DNA of 64,000 nt from NCBI RefSeq assembly GCF_025499465.1, contig NZ_JAIMCA010000005.1:434001-498000 (forward strand). Direction: 5' to 3'. Below are positions 35,666 through 47,134 of the stretch, piece after piece. The notes under the pieces were generated by a model, which worked only from the letters and a program-made list of their open reading frames with translations, did no database searches and was not told the origin of the DNA. The position numbers and the translations under genes were made by a program. Position 1 is the stretch's first letter, and the number at the start of each line of letters is the position of its first letter. Source of the stretch: Allobosea sp. BH3 (GTDB lineage: Bacteria; Pseudomonadota; Alphaproteobacteria; Rhizobiales; Beijerinckiaceae).

Positions 35666-37414
35666 TCAATCTGGCAGGCCGGCGCGGCGCAGCCTGTCGA
35701 GAAAATCGCTCCTGATGGTTCCCGGTAGTGGCGTCTGGTGCCCGAACGCGCTCAGGCGGAAAGCCGGATCGAGCTTGAGGAGCCGGGCGGCGTGAGCGCT
35801 CGCCTCGTCCGGCAGCCCGAGTGCTACGAGGCTTGCGATCAGGCAGCGCACATTGGATGTGAGCCGCCCATTGTGGTTGTTGGCCCGCAGCGCCCAGCGC
35901 GCGGCCTCGTCGTAGTTCCCGTTCAGATAATGGGCCTGGGACAGGATATGCTCGTGATAGACGACGTGCGGCCCGCGCGGAGAAAGCTTCAGCCCTGTCT
36001 TCGCCCTGAAAACAGCCTCCGGGCCGAAGCCGAGATAGCCCTGCGTGACGCTGCTGAGCGTCCAGGCCATCGCGCAGCTCGGCCCGCATTCGAGCGCCCT
36101 GTCCTGCAGTTCAGCCGCCGTCTCGAAATCCTTCAGGAGATAGGAATGCACATGACCGTAGATCGCGAGCGCTAGGGCGTCGGTTTCATCGCGTGCGATG
36201 GCCGCCTCCGCGTGTTCCGCAGCCTCCGCGGTATCCGCACGGGGGTCTTGCGACCAGCCCTGTCCGACGCGAAGGAGGTGCCAGTAAGCGGAATAGGAAT
36301 GGGCCGGCCCGTATTCGGGATCGGAGGCTATCGCGCGCTGGAGCAGCCCCTTGGCGCGCGCGAAGGCGGTCGGGTCCATCTGGAACAGTGGGTCCAGGGC
36401 CTGCAGCAGGTAATCATAGGCCGTGAGATTGGCGGGAGGCTGCCGCAAGGCCCGGCTGCGTTCACGTTCTCGGATCTGGGGCGCCAGCGCGCCGACCACG
36501 CGCAGGGCGATCCTTGATTGGAGATCGAACAGCTCGTCGAGCAGCCCCTCCTGCTGATCGGTGTACAGGACGACGCCGGTCGCAGCCTCGTTCAGTTCGG
36601 TCCTGATGCGGATACGTTTTCCCGAGCGCTGGATGCTGCCGTGCAGGATGTAGCGAACCCCGAGTTGGGCCCCGATCCGCCGAATGTCGCGCTCGCCCGA
36701 ATCGAGGCCGATGCCCGCGCCGCGCGAGAGCACGAAGAGCTCCTTCAGGCCGGCGAGAGCGTGAATGATGTCATCGACAATCCCGCTGGAAAAATAGGAC
36801 TGATCGGCCGGGGCGCCATGCTCGACGAAAGGCAGGACGGCAATGAAGGGTCTCTGCTCGGTGCCCGGCGCGTCTTCACCCAGCCGACGCTCGCTTGGGT
36901 CGCCAAAGCTCAGGCTGACCGCCTCGACGGGCCGGCGGATATTGCGCAGGGGCAGCTCGCCGAGATCGTGCCGGTGCACGTCCGGCGCCGGTCCCACCAT
37001 TTCGGCAAGCTCGCGCGGCAACACGATTCCGCCGGGCAGGGCGAAGCTCTGCAGGCGGGCCGCGATGTTGACGCCGTCGCCATAGACATCCCCCGGCTCG
37101 ACGATCACGTCGGCGACGTTCACGCCGATCCGAAGCTGGATGCGCTCTGCCGCCGATGCGCCTTGCGCGTCTCGGCTGGATGCTTGTTGCACGGCCAGCG
37201 AACACGAGATGGCATCTTGCGGCGTCGAAAAGGTTGCGATGAAGCCGTCGCCGGTGCTCTTTACGAAATGGCCGCCATAGGTAGCGATTTCGGGTTCTAT
37301 TACCTCGCGCCGGAGGGCGGATAATCGTGTGTAAGTTGCCTCTTCGTCTGTTTGCATGAGGCGTGAGTAGCCGACGACATCAGCGACAACTATTGCAAGT
37401 TGCTGCCTGTTCAT
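35666..37414 (-). CDS. Class III adenylate/guanylate cyclase with TolB-like and TPR regions
   Basis: 582 residues in three parts. Residues 1-170 form a class III cyclase domain with metal Asp in VVADVVGYS and STGDGFIATF, and the transition-state Asn/Arg in GDGVNIAARLQ, so the domain looks active. Residues about 190-320 resemble the TolB-like module (IAVLPFVEHG, FSSGIVDDIIHAL, YILHGSIQRSGKRIRI). The remainder is helical with tetratricopeptide-like repeats. This architecture is common and multicopy in Hyphomicrobiales. The start at MNRQQLA has GGCGG upstream. The input signal is unknown. Confidence 0.87.
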   Translation of the reverse strand: MNRQQLAIVVADVVGYSRLMQTDEEATYTRLSALRREVIEPEIATYGGHFVKSTGDGFIATFSTPQDAISCSLAVQQASSRDAQGASAAERIQLRIGVNVADVIVEPGDVYGDGVNIAARLQSFALPGGIVLPRELAEMVGPAPDVHRHDLGELPLRNIRRPVEAVSLSFGDPSERRLGEDAPGTEQRPFIAVLPFVEHGAPADQSYFSSGIVDDIIHALAGLKELFVLSRGAGIGLDSGERDIRRIGAQLGVRYILHGSIQRSGKRIRIRTELNEAATGVVLYTDQQEGLLDELFDLQSRIALRVVGALAPQIRERERSRALRQPPANLTAYDYLLQALDPLFQMDPTAFARAKGLLQRAIASDPEYGPAHSYSAYWHLLRVGQGWSQDPRADTAEAAEHAEAAIARDETDALALAIYGHVHSYLLKDFETAAELQDRALECGPSCAMAWTLSSVTQGYLGFGPEAVFRAKTGLKLSPRGPHVVYHEHILSQAHYLNGNYDEAARWALRANNHNGRLTSNVRCLIASLVALGLPDEASAHAARLLKLDPAFRLSAFGHQTPLPGTIRSDFLDRLRRAGLPD

Positions 37415-37707
37415 TGGCTTTTTCCGCCGGATGAAGATTAATTCGGTAGAGGCGCTCTCGGTAGCCGGTCGGGAAATGTGGACATGAGAGGTCCGCGCCG
37501 ACCGTGCCGATGAAAGTGCGCCGCACGCGCGAAAGATGCAAGGCGATCCGCGGTCATACGCGCGCGGAACGACGATGCTTCTAGGAGAGCCGCAACGGAG
37601 GTACGCTCCCAATCTTGCTCATTTGCGGCTTGAGCCTCGTGGAGATACCCCGACAGAAAGGCCCCGCGGCTCCCACCGCCGGCTGATCGCTTCGAACGCC
37701 CGAGAGT

Positions 37708-38115
37708 TCAGGCGTCCTTGTCGGCCCCCACCAGATCCGCGCAGTGCCGCAGCACGTCCGCGCCGGTCTCGTTCCAGGTCGTGATGCCGCCGGCCATGAT
37801 GACCTGGACGAGCCCCTCGGTCAGCTCGGGCAGGGTGAGGCCGGCGCGGATCGCGTTGGCCGCATGGTTGCGCGCGCCGACCTTCTGGCCGATCAGCGTG
37901 TCGAGCAGCGCGAAGATCAGCTCCTTGGTCTTCAGATCCAGCGCGCCGCCCTCGGGCCGGTCCCGCATGATCGCGCTGCGGATCAGCCCATAGCCGGCGA
38001 AGGCGGCGGGCGCATGCTCGGCCAGCAGCTTGAAATTGTCAGGCACCCTGCCGGAGGTGGCTTCGAAATTGGCGATGCCTGCCTTCGTCGCCGCATCGAT
38101 CAGATCGTCATTCAT
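37708..38115 (-). CDS. Carboxymuconolactone decarboxylase family protein
   Basis: 135-residue all-helical protein of the CMD/AhpD-like family (KTKELIFALLDTLIGQKVGARNHAANAIRAGLT). The redox-active CxxC of AhpD is absent (alanine at the equivalent position), so peroxidase-reductase activity is unlikely. The start was placed at MNDDLID, where GGGTGG precedes it; the reading 26 codons longer lacks a ribosome site. The 292 bp between it and the cyclase gene hold no gene I can support. No neighbour hints at a pathway. Confidence 0.8.
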   Translation of the reverse strand: MNDDLIDAATKAGIANFEATSGRVPDNFKLLAEHAPAAFAGYGLIRSAIMRDRPEGGALDLKTKELIFALLDTLIGQKVGARNHAANAIRAGLTLPELTEGLVQVIMAGGITTWNETGADVLRHCADLVGADKDA

Positions 38116-38239
38116 CGTAGCCACCCATCCTGCGCCGCCGTTCCGTCGCGGCGCTGTCAGGGTCAGCATGTCCCTGCGCCGGGCCTCGATCAAGCCGAGC
38201 GCGCGCAGGACGGGGCGGCGGGGCGTTCGTCCCCCTCCG

Positions 38240-41200
38240 TCAGAAGTTCACGGCGAGCCTTGCGGTTCCGCCGAGGCTTCGGGTGCCGGCGGAGAGTTCG
38301 CTGTCCATACGAATGCCAAGGGAGACGCGTTCGCTGAGCCGGGCGTCGAGGCCGGCAGCGATCAGCGCGCTGTCCTGGTCCGGCCTGGCGCCGCTGGCGG
38401 AGAAGCTCGCGCCCGGCAGCACGATCAGGCTGGCCGTGAGGCCGGCATCGCGCTGGAAGTAATGCGCCCAGGCCACCCGCACGAAGCCCGTGACCGGCAC
38501 AGCGCCGAAGCGCGCGCGGCCGTCGAGCTGCACGCCAAGCTCCGAGCGGCTGGTCATGTCGTCGCGGCCGGCGAGGCTGAGCGCGGCGGCATTGCCGCCC
38601 GGCCCGGCCCGCTCCACGACGGCGGGGCTGCTCACATGGCTGGCCTGCAGCGCCGCCAGCGGCGAGAATGTCAGGCCGCCCCAGCTTGCCAGCTGCGCGC
38701 TCGCCTGCAGCCGCCCGCTCCAGACCGTGCTGGCATAGGACGATGTCAGCGCATTGCCGAGCGCCGGCACGGCACGATGGACGTCGTTGTCGAGCCGGGC
38801 ATAGCCGCCGGCGGCGGCAAGATCGACCGGGCCGATCCGGGTCAGGCCGTAGAGGCCGGCCTGGAAGACGCCACTCTCGACCTTGCCGGCCCCGCCGGAG
38901 AGCGAGGCGCGCACCTGTCCGAGGCCGAGCGCGACGCCGGCGACCGTGCCCGGCGCCAGCAGCACATCGGCGCCGACCGCCAGATGCGCATCGTCGAGCG
39001 TGCGGTTGGCCGATCCGACGCTGCGCTCGCCCTCGGTGCGTCCGCGCGCGCCGAAGGTCGCGCCCCAGAGTGAGAAACGCGCCGGATCGAAAGAGGCAGG
39101 CCCGGTGGCGCTGCGCTTCGAGGGCAGGTCGGCGGTGAAGCCCGCCGCGCCGTTCGGGCCCCCGGAGGCACCGGCCAGGCGGCCGCGGCCGTTCGGATCG
39201 AGCATCGCGCCGAGGAACTGGCCGGCGGCCTGGAAGCCGAGAGCCGTTACGCCGGCATGGGCCTCGCCGGAAAGCTGGTTGACGGCGGCGCCGATGCTGC
39301 TGGCCGGCTGGTTGTAGAGGTTGAACAGCGGCGAGGCATTGCCGCCATTCGCCACCGCGCCGTCGATGGCGGAGGCGACCGCATAGGCGTTGGCCGGTGC
39401 CGTGGCGCCCATTGCGGTGAGTTGGCGGGGCGACAGCGTCAGCAGCACCTCATTGCCCGTATAGCTGACCTCGGTGGCGATGCCGGCGCCGAAGGCGCTG
39501 TCGACCGCGCCGAAGGTGCCGCTGCGCCCGCCGGCTGCCGAGAGCAGGGTATAAGGGCTGTTGAAGCTGTAGGAGCCGCCGAGCGGCACGAGCTGCAGCG
39601 TGCCGGCGAGGCTCGCCGTGCCGGTGACGTTGACGCGGTCGGCCACCGGGCCTTGCACCTCGGCGAGATAGGTCGCGCCGGCGCCGAGTGTCAGGTTGCC
39701 GAGCACCGTCAGCGTGCCGGGCGAATTGCCGGGCGACAGCGTGCCGTTGACGGTGAGCGCCCCGATCCTGCCGGCGCCGCCGATCGCGCCGCCCGCGTCG
39801 ACGGTGAGCGCCGAATGCTCGATCGAGCCGTTCACCACCAGCGTGCCGCCGGAAACCGTGGTGGCGCCCGTATAGGTGTTGGTCCCGTTCAGGATCAGCG
39901 TGCCGGGCCCGGTCTTGGTGAGCGTGCCGATGTCGGAGATCACGCCGTCGAACGTCGAGCTGCCGCTGAAATTCGCGACGATCGCGCCGGCGTTCTCGAT
40001 CCGCTCGGCGAGCACCGTGCCGGCGGCCCCACCATTGCCGATGCGCAAGGTGCCTGTCGACGCGATGATGATGCCGCTGCCGGCCGCGACCTCAAGCGTG
40101 GCGCCATTGGCCACGATCAGTTCGCCCGAGCAGACGCAGCCGACGAGAATGTCGGAATCCGATCTCAACCGTGAGCCGGACCCGGTGACCGTGACCATGC
40201 CGTCTTCAATGAAGAGCCCGCCGACCCGCATCGAGGCTCCGTCTGCCACCGTGAGCGACGAGGACAGGCTGGTCGAGCCTAGGACGTCCATTGTCGCCGC
40301 AACAGTCGCGGTGGTGCCTGCACCGGTCACGATCATGGAACCGTCCAGCACGCGCAGCAGGCCCGCGAGGTCGGGGAGATTGAGGGTGGCGCCGCCGGAA
40401 ATGCGCAATGTGGAATCCGAGACCAGCACCGCGGCGGCTTCCATGCTGGCTGCCGGCCCGGCAACCTCCAGCATATATCCGGCCGAACCCGCCACGAGGA
40501 GGTTCCCGCCGATGATGCTGGTGCCGGTCAGCGTTTGCGATCCGCCCGTCCCGCCGACGGTCAGATTGCCGTCGCCATTGTCCCGGATATGACCGTCGAA
40601 GCGGAGGGCAGCCCCGCTGCCGATGATGTCCAACCCCGAACCGGCTCCGAGCGTCACCTGCCCGCTGCCCGTCGCCCCGCTCAGCCCCGCGATCTCGCCA
40701 GCGACGCCGTCCGCGATCTTCAGCTCTGCCGCCGTAGCGACGGTCACGATGGTCGCGGTCGGCAGTGCCGATGCGTTGTCGACCAGCAGGGTGCCCCCGA
40801 GGATACGGGTCGCGCCGCCATAGGTGTTGGCTCCCGAGAGGGTCAGCGTCCCGGTGCCGGTCTTGGACAGGCCGCCAGCGCCGGAAATGACGCCGGCGAA
40901 CGTTGTGTTGGTCGCATCGCCCACTGTCAGGCCGTTCGACCCCAGCGTGATCGTGCTCGCGGCGTCGCCCGTGATCGACGCGATGCCGATGCCGCCGCCC
41001 GCATGGGAAGCGATGTCGAGCTGCGCGCCGGTCAGGGAGATCGAGGCGAATCCGCCGGACGAGAAATCAAAGAAACCTACGATCCCGCCGTTGGATGTGA
41101 TGGTCGCGCTGCTTGCTCTGGAGCCGCCGTAAAAGGACAGCGTTCCGCTGTTGGAAATGATCGCGCTGCCAGCGGTGGCGGTGTTCTGGAATTCGAGCGT

Positions 41201-41686
41201 GGCTCCGACGTCATTGAACAGCGTGGCGGTGCTTGCCGAACCGCCCAGGAACTGGGTCGTTCCCAACAGATTGTCCAGCCGCACGACCGTGCCTGAGATG
41301 TCGAAGCCGCCCGTGATCGTGAGCAGGTCGTTCGATCTGTTGGCGAAATTGTAGCCGGCGCCGCCGCTGACCTGCAGCGTGCCGAGATCCAAGGCCGTGT
41401 AGATGGCGATGTCGCGGTTGGCCACAGCTGCCCCAAAGATCGCCGTCGAGGCGCTTCCGACAGGCGCGGCACCACCCGTCCAATTGCCGCCGGTCGTGTA
41501 GGAATCGTCACCGCCTGCGCCGGTCCAGGTCGCGGTCTGCGCCAGCGCCGGCGCAGCGGCCAACAGGCCGGCCAGCGAGGCGCCCAGCATCAACGCAGTT
41601 TTGCGAGGGAATCTCTTCCGGTCGGGGCAGGGGTGATGCGCCGCGGCGTCCTGGAGGTCGCGAGACAGCAAGGAGAGGCAGGCCAT
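38240..41686 (-). CDS. Autotransporter (type Va) with beta-strand repeat passenger
   Basis: About 1148 residues. After a basic n-region comes a signal-peptide core (ALMLGASLAGLLAAAPALAQTA). The passenger is a Gly/Thr/Ser-rich beta-helix. At least two autotransporter-associated strand repeats are visible (GGLSKTGTGTLTLSGANTYGG and GTLTKTGPGTLILNGTNTYTG). The last roughly 280 residues form the outer-membrane barrel and end in the usual phenylalanine (RLAVNF). The start at 41686 is favoured by GGAAGAGA just upstream; an ATG at 41719 gives a longer n-region with a misplaced ribosome site. A surface or adhesion role is family-based inference; the passenger shows no catalytic motif. Confidence 0.88.
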   Translation of the reverse strand: MACLSLLSRDLQDAAAHHPCPDRKRFPRKTALMLGASLAGLLAAAPALAQTATWTGAGGDDSYTTGGNWTGGAAPVGSASTAIFGAAVANRDIAIYTALDLGTLQVSGGAGYNFANRSNDLLTITGGFDISGTVVRLDNLLGTTQFLGGSASTATLFNDVGATLEFQNTATAGSAIISNSGTLSFYGGSRASSATITSNGGIVGFFDFSSGGFASISLTGAQLDIASHAGGGIGIASITGDAASTITLGSNGLTVGDATNTTFAGVISGAGGLSKTGTGTLTLSGANTYGGATRILGGTLLVDNASALPTATIVTVATAAELKIADGVAGEIAGLSGATGSGQVTLGAGSGLDIIGSGAALRFDGHIRDNGDGNLTVGGTGGSQTLTGTSIIGGNLLVAGSAGYMLEVAGPAASMEAAAVLVSDSTLRISGGATLNLPDLAGLLRVLDGSMIVTGAGTTATVAATMDVLGSTSLSSSLTVADGASMRVGGLFIEDGMVTVTGSGSRLRSDSDILVGCVCSGELIVANGATLEVAAGSGIIIASTGTLRIGNGGAAGTVLAERIENAGAIVANFSGSSTFDGVISDIGTLTKTGPGTLILNGTNTYTGATTVSGGTLVVNGSIEHSALTVDAGGAIGGAGRIGALTVNGTLSPGNSPGTLTVLGNLTLGAGATYLAEVQGPVADRVNVTGTASLAGTLQLVPLGGSYSFNSPYTLLSAAGGRSGTFGAVDSAFGAGIATEVSYTGNEVLLTLSPRQLTAMGATAPANAYAVASAIDGAVANGGNASPLFNLYNQPASSIGAAVNQLSGEAHAGVTALGFQAAGQFLGAMLDPNGRGRLAGASGGPNGAAGFTADLPSKRSATGPASFDPARFSLWGATFGARGRTEGERSVGSANRTLDDAHLAVGADVLLAPGTVAGVALGLGQVRASLSGGAGKVESGVFQAGLYGLTRIGPVDLAAAGGYARLDNDVHRAVPALGNALTSSYASTVWSGRLQASAQLASWGGLTFSPLAALQASHVSSPAVVERAGPGGNAAALSLAGRDDMTSRSELGVQLDGRARFGAVPVTGFVRVAWAHYFQRDAGLTASLIVLPGASFSASGARPDQDSALIAAGLDARLSERVSLGIRMDSELSAGTRSLGGTARLAVNF

Positions 41687-41918
41687 TCTCTTCCAGATCC
41701 ACGCTACGCCCGTCGTCATCCTCAGTCGGACGCAGGCTCGGCAGCGCGGCAATTCATCATCCCTGCGGCACGACGGCAATCCATCGGCCTGCCGCATGGG
41801 GCTGACTATTTTTGACGCTGCGTCAGCTACTCGCCCGGATGAGGTTCAGAATGGCTGCTTGCGACCCTTTGCGGACATGCGAAGCGAATTGAGCAACTGC
41901 CCTGGGGCCCCGTCCTTG

Positions 41919-42893
41919 TCATGGCCAAACGGGTGCGCCATCCAAACCCGCTGTTTCCGGTAACCCGCATATCAGGTTCGCATTCTGCACTGCCTGACCT
42001 GCCGCTCCCTTGCCCAGATTGTCGACCACGCCCATCGCGATCACCAAGTTGCGCGCGGGGTCGGCCGCATAGCTGACGAAAGCGAGATTCGAGCCGGTAG
42101 CCCATTTGGTCTGCGGCGGCTTGTCGGTCACGCGGATGAACGAACGCCCGGCGTAGAAACGCCGGGCCGCTTCCAAGCACTGGCCGGTGGTGGCGCTGCC
42201 GCGACAATAGATGGTGGCGAGAATGCCGCGGGTCATTGGAACCAAGTGCGGCGTGAACACCAGCCCGGCTGCGCTGCCGCCGCTTAGCCGCTCGATCGTC
42301 CTTTCGATTTCGGGCATGTGGACATGCTGGAGCAGCCCGTAGGGTATCAGGTTCTCGTTGCTCTCGGCGTAACCGAACTTGCTGTCGCCGCCGCGACCGG
42401 CGCCGGAGATGCCCGTCTTGACGTCGATCACGATGTTACCCGGTTCGATCAGTTTTTCGGCCAACAATGGGGCCAGCGCGGTTATTGTCGCTGCGGGGAA
42501 GCACCCCGGGTTGGCAACGCGGGTCTGGCCCTCGATCCGGGCCGGCCACACGTCGGCCAGGCCGTACGCCCAGCCCTCGACGTAGCGGTGGTCGCCGCCG
42601 ATATCGACGATCTTCACATCCCTTGAGACAAGCGCCAGGGCATCGGCCGATGCGCCCGTGGGCAGCGACGCGAACAGCACGTCGAGCTTTGGTAGGGTCA
42701 CAGGGTCCCACTTCTCGATTACCAGCTCGGCCAGCTTGGCCGGCACGCCGGGGAACCGATCCACTAACCGACTGCCGGCGCTGCTCTCGCCCGCTGCGTA
42801 GACCAACTCGAAAGACGGATGACTCGCGATCAGGCGCATCGCTTCGCCGCCGCCAAAGCCACTGATCCCAACAATGCCGACGCGAATGCTCAT
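41919..42893 (-). CDS. argC: N-acetyl-gamma-glutamyl-phosphate reductase
   Basis: 324-residue NADP-dependent reductase of arginine synthesis. The Rossmann start is IVGISGFGGGEAMRL, the catalytic Cys lies in VANPGCFPAATITALAPLL, and KTGISGAGRG and HVHMPEIER are family motifs. The ATG has AAGGA eight bases upstream. It stands alone between an autotransporter and a peptide transporter, not with other arg genes. Base use is somewhat less GC-rich than its neighbours, so a second or transferred copy is possible. A terminator-like hairpin sits in its 5' leader. Confidence 0.92.
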   Translation of the reverse strand: MSIRVGIVGISGFGGGEAMRLIASHPSFELVYAAGESSAGSRLVDRFPGVPAKLAELVIEKWDPVTLPKLDVLFASLPTGASADALALVSRDVKIVDIGGDHRYVEGWAYGLADVWPARIEGQTRVANPGCFPAATITALAPLLAEKLIEPGNIVIDVKTGISGAGRGGDSKFGYAESNENLIPYGLLQHVHMPEIERTIERLSGGSAAGLVFTPHLVPMTRGILATIYCRGSATTGQCLEAARRFYAGRSFIRVTDKPPQTKWATGSNLAFVSYAADPARNLVIAMGVVDNLGKGAAGQAVQNANLICGLPETAGLDGAPVWP

Positions 42894-42918
42894 GAAAGTG
42901 TCCTTCTGGTATTCGGGC

Positions 42919-42943
42919 AAAAGAAAACCCCCGAAGCCGAGGG
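42919..42943 (-). terminator. Attenuator-like intrinsic terminator in the argC leader
   Basis: On the minus strand: CCCTCG-GCTT-CGGGGG stem-loop followed by TTTTCTTTT, ending 26 bases before the argC ATG. Just upstream lies a perfect 7-bp hairpin (ACCGGAG-TGG-CTCCGGT), and upstream of that a 46-codon open frame (43132 to 42992) with ten arginine codons including four in a row. No gene ends here that needs a terminator, because the peptide-transporter operon has its own at 43187-43216. Confidence 0.55.
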
Positions 42944-43186
42944 CTGCGGAGGTTCAGGAGCGCGGACCGGAGCCACTCCGGTGAGTGAGGCCTACGGTAA
43001 GGCAGTCACCACGCGGAAGAACGCTGATCGACGCGCAGCCCGAAGAGCCGCCGCCTGGGTGCAGCTGCGTCGGCGTCGATCACAAATGTTCCGGTTCCTG
43101 GGCATGTCGTTCAACACTGTCGCTGCCCACATCAATCGTCAAGCGTGATGTCTGGTGACGTTCCGGACAGCACAACCCCGCGCCCA

Positions 43187-43216
43187 CAAAAAAGCCCGCG
43201 GCTTGCGCCGCGGGCT
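43187..43216 (-). terminator. Rho-independent terminator of the peptide-transporter operon
   Basis: Minus-strand stem AGCCCGCGGC / GCCGCGGGCT (10 bp, 4-nt loop) followed by TTTTTTG. It begins about 24 bp past the stop of the double-ATPase gene. Confidence 0.93.
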
Positions 43217-43239
43217 GATCGTTTCGAGCTTCGAAGGGC

Positions 43240-45096
<1,857 letters not shown>

Positions 45097-45115
45097 AACT
45101 GCTCCTTCGCCGTAA

Positions 45116-46057
45116 TCAGATGACGCGACGCGGGTCCAGCGCATCGCGCAGGCCGTCGCCGATGAAGTTGATCGAGAGAACCGTGAGGAAGATCGCGGCA
45201 CCCGGGAACAGCGCCCAGTGCGGCGCGGTGTCGAGCTGGTCCTTCGCGTCGAACAGCAGCCGGCCCCAGGTCGGGATGTCCGGCGGGAAGCCGAGACCCA
45301 GGAAGGACAGCGTCGATTCGGCGATGATCGCCGTGGACACCTCGATGGTCGAGGCGACGATGACCGGCCCCAGCGCGTTCGGCAGGATATGCCGCACCAT
45401 CTGGCGCATCTTCGTCGCGCCCTGGGCGCGGGCGGCTTCGACGAATTCCTTCTCGCGCAGCGAGAGGAACTGCGCCCGCACGAGGCGCGCCACCGGCATC
45501 CAGCGCAGGCCGCCGATGACGATGACGATCAGCACGAAGACACCGCCTTCGACGCCGAACAGCGCCTTCAGCTGCTCGCGGAACAGGTAGATGATCAGCA
45601 GCAGCAGGGGCAGCTGCGGCAGCGACAGGAACAGGTCCGTCACCCACATCAGCACGGGGTCGGCGACCTTGCGCGACATGCCCGCCAGCGCGCCGATCAG
45701 CACGCCGACGAAGGTCGCGACCACCATGGCCGCCAGCCCGACGGCGAGCGAGATGCGCCCGCCATACATCATCCGCGCCATGATATCCTGGCCGAGATCG
45801 TCCGTGCCCAGGGGGTGGGCGAGCGAGGGACCCTGCAGGGTCGCCGAGAAGTCGATGTCGTTGATCGCCACCGGCCAGAGCCAGGGACCGACGATCACGC
45901 TGACGATCAGCAGGGTCAGGATCACCAGGCTCGCCATGGCGAGGCGGTGACGGCGGAATCGGCGCCAGGTCTCGCGCGCCGGCGAGACCGAGACCGGGGC
46001 CGCGATGGCAGCCACGGCTGGATCAGCCGAAGGAGATGCGAGGGTCGAGCCAGCCAT
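45116..46057 (-). CDS. Peptide ABC transporter permease, DppC/OppC type
   Basis: 313-residue inner-membrane permease with a long cytoplasmic N-terminus, a first TM (LVILTLLIVSVIVGPWLWPV), the family's HPLGTDDLGQDIMARMMYGGRISL segment and an EAA loop (EFVEAARAQGATKMRQMVRHILPNAL). Its start lies inside the upstream permease gene (35-bp overlap), indicating coupling. Confidence 0.94.
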   Translation of the reverse strand: MAGSTLASPSADPAVAAIAAPVSVSPARETWRRFRRHRLAMASLVILTLLIVSVIVGPWLWPVAINDIDFSATLQGPSLAHPLGTDDLGQDIMARMMYGGRISLAVGLAAMVVATFVGVLIGALAGMSRKVADPVLMWVTDLFLSLPQLPLLLLIIYLFREQLKALFGVEGGVFVLIVIVIGGLRWMPVARLVRAQFLSLREKEFVEAARAQGATKMRQMVRHILPNALGPVIVASTIEVSTAIIAESTLSFLGLGFPPDIPTWGRLLFDAKDQLDTAPHWALFPGAAIFLTVLSINFIGDGLRDALDPRRVI

Positions 46058-46982
46058 AAAGAAGATCCGCGATGAGGTTGAACAGGACGACCAGGCAGGA
46101 GAAGACGAAGGTGACTGCCATGATCACCGGTGTGTCGTTGGCGAGGATAGCGTCGATCAGCAGCGAGCCGATGCCGGGCACGCGGAAGATCTGCTCGGTG
46201 ACGAGCGCGCCGCCGAATACGGTGGGCATCTGCAGCGCGACAAGGGTCACGACCGGGATCAGCGCGTTGCGCGTGATGTGGCGCAGCGTGACGGTCCTTT
46301 CGCCCAGGCCCTTGGCGCGCGCCGTCGTCACATAGTCGAGCCGGATGACGTCGAGAACGGCGGAGCGGACATAACGCGTGTAGGAGGCCGCCTGGAACAG
46401 GCCGAGCACGGTGATCGGCATGATCGCCTGGCGGAACATCTCCCAGTACCAGCGCCAGCCGGTCGCCGCGATGTCGGAGCGATAGACGAAGGGGAACCAG
46501 TCCAGCGAGACCGAGAAGATCAGGATGAAGAGCAGGCCGGTGAAGAAGGTCGGCAGCGAGAAGCCGACGAAGGCCAGCGTGTTGGCGATCTGGTCGAAGA
46601 CCGAATAGGGCCGCGTCGCGGCATAGATGCCGACCGGCAGCGCGACGCACAGCGCCAGGATCTGCGACGAGCCGACGACGAAGAGCGTGGTCGGCAGGCG
46701 CTGCAGGATCAGGTCGTCGACATTGATGCGGCTGGCGAAGGAGAAGCCCCAGTCGCCCTGCACCATCAGCCCGAGCCAGCGCACATAGCGCACCATGATC
46801 GGGTCGTTGAGGCCGAAGCTGGCGCGCAGCGCCTCGCGGACCTCGGGCGGGACGTTAGGGTTCGTCGCCATTTCCGAGAACGGATCGCCCGGCGCCAGGG
46901 CCAGGATGGTGAACAGGATCACGCTGATGCCGAGCAGGCTTGGAATGGCGATAAGAAGCCGCCGTATCAGATAGGTCGCCAT
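46023..46982 (-). CDS. Peptide ABC transporter permease, DppB/OppB type
   Basis: 319 residues with about six TM helices. The N-terminus is YLIRRLLIAIPSLLGISVILF. The EAA loop reads LDYVTTARAKGLGERTVTLRHITRNALIP, followed by GGALVTEQIFRVPGIGSLL. The start at MATYLIRR matches the family. It follows the binding-protein gene across a 152-bp gap holding two hairpins. Confidence 0.94.
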   Translation of the reverse strand: MATYLIRRLLIAIPSLLGISVILFTILALAPGDPFSEMATNPNVPPEVREALRASFGLNDPIMVRYVRWLGLMVQGDWGFSFASRINVDDLILQRLPTTLFVVGSSQILALCVALPVGIYAATRPYSVFDQIANTLAFVGFSLPTFFTGLLFILIFSVSLDWFPFVYRSDIAATGWRWYWEMFRQAIMPITVLGLFQAASYTRYVRSAVLDVIRLDYVTTARAKGLGERTVTLRHITRNALIPVVTLVALQMPTVFGGALVTEQIFRVPGIGSLLIDAILANDTPVIMAVTFVFSCLVVLFNLIADLLYGWLDPRISFG

Positions 46983-47041
46983 GAAATCATCTCTTGCGTG
47001 CGCGGCGGTGCCGCGGAGCGAACGCCAGTTGCAAACAACGG

Positions 47042-47122
47042 TCCCTTGCGGCCGTGCAGGCTGCAAGGGACACGCCGATGTGGTTGCCGCCCTTCACGGA
47101 AGACCTTTTCCGTGAAGGGCGG
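47042..47122. other. Two intercistronic hairpins between binding-protein and permease genes
   Basis: First: TCCCTTGC...GCAAGGGA (8-bp arms, with an inner GCC/GGC pairing). Second: a perfect 15-bp stem, ccgcccttcacggaa / ttccgtgaagggcgg, with a 6-nt loop, ending 12 bp past the binding-protein stop. There is no T-run, so mRNA stabilisation or partial termination to favour binding-protein expression is more likely than full termination. Confidence 0.7.
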
Positions 47123-47134
47123 CTCGATGCCGGA

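Noticed and set aside
42819..43148. Plus-strand 109-codon frame opposite the argC leader, Arg-rich at its C-terminus
   Set aside because: It begins inside antisense argC, matches no family, and spans the terminator-like hairpin; probably not a gene.
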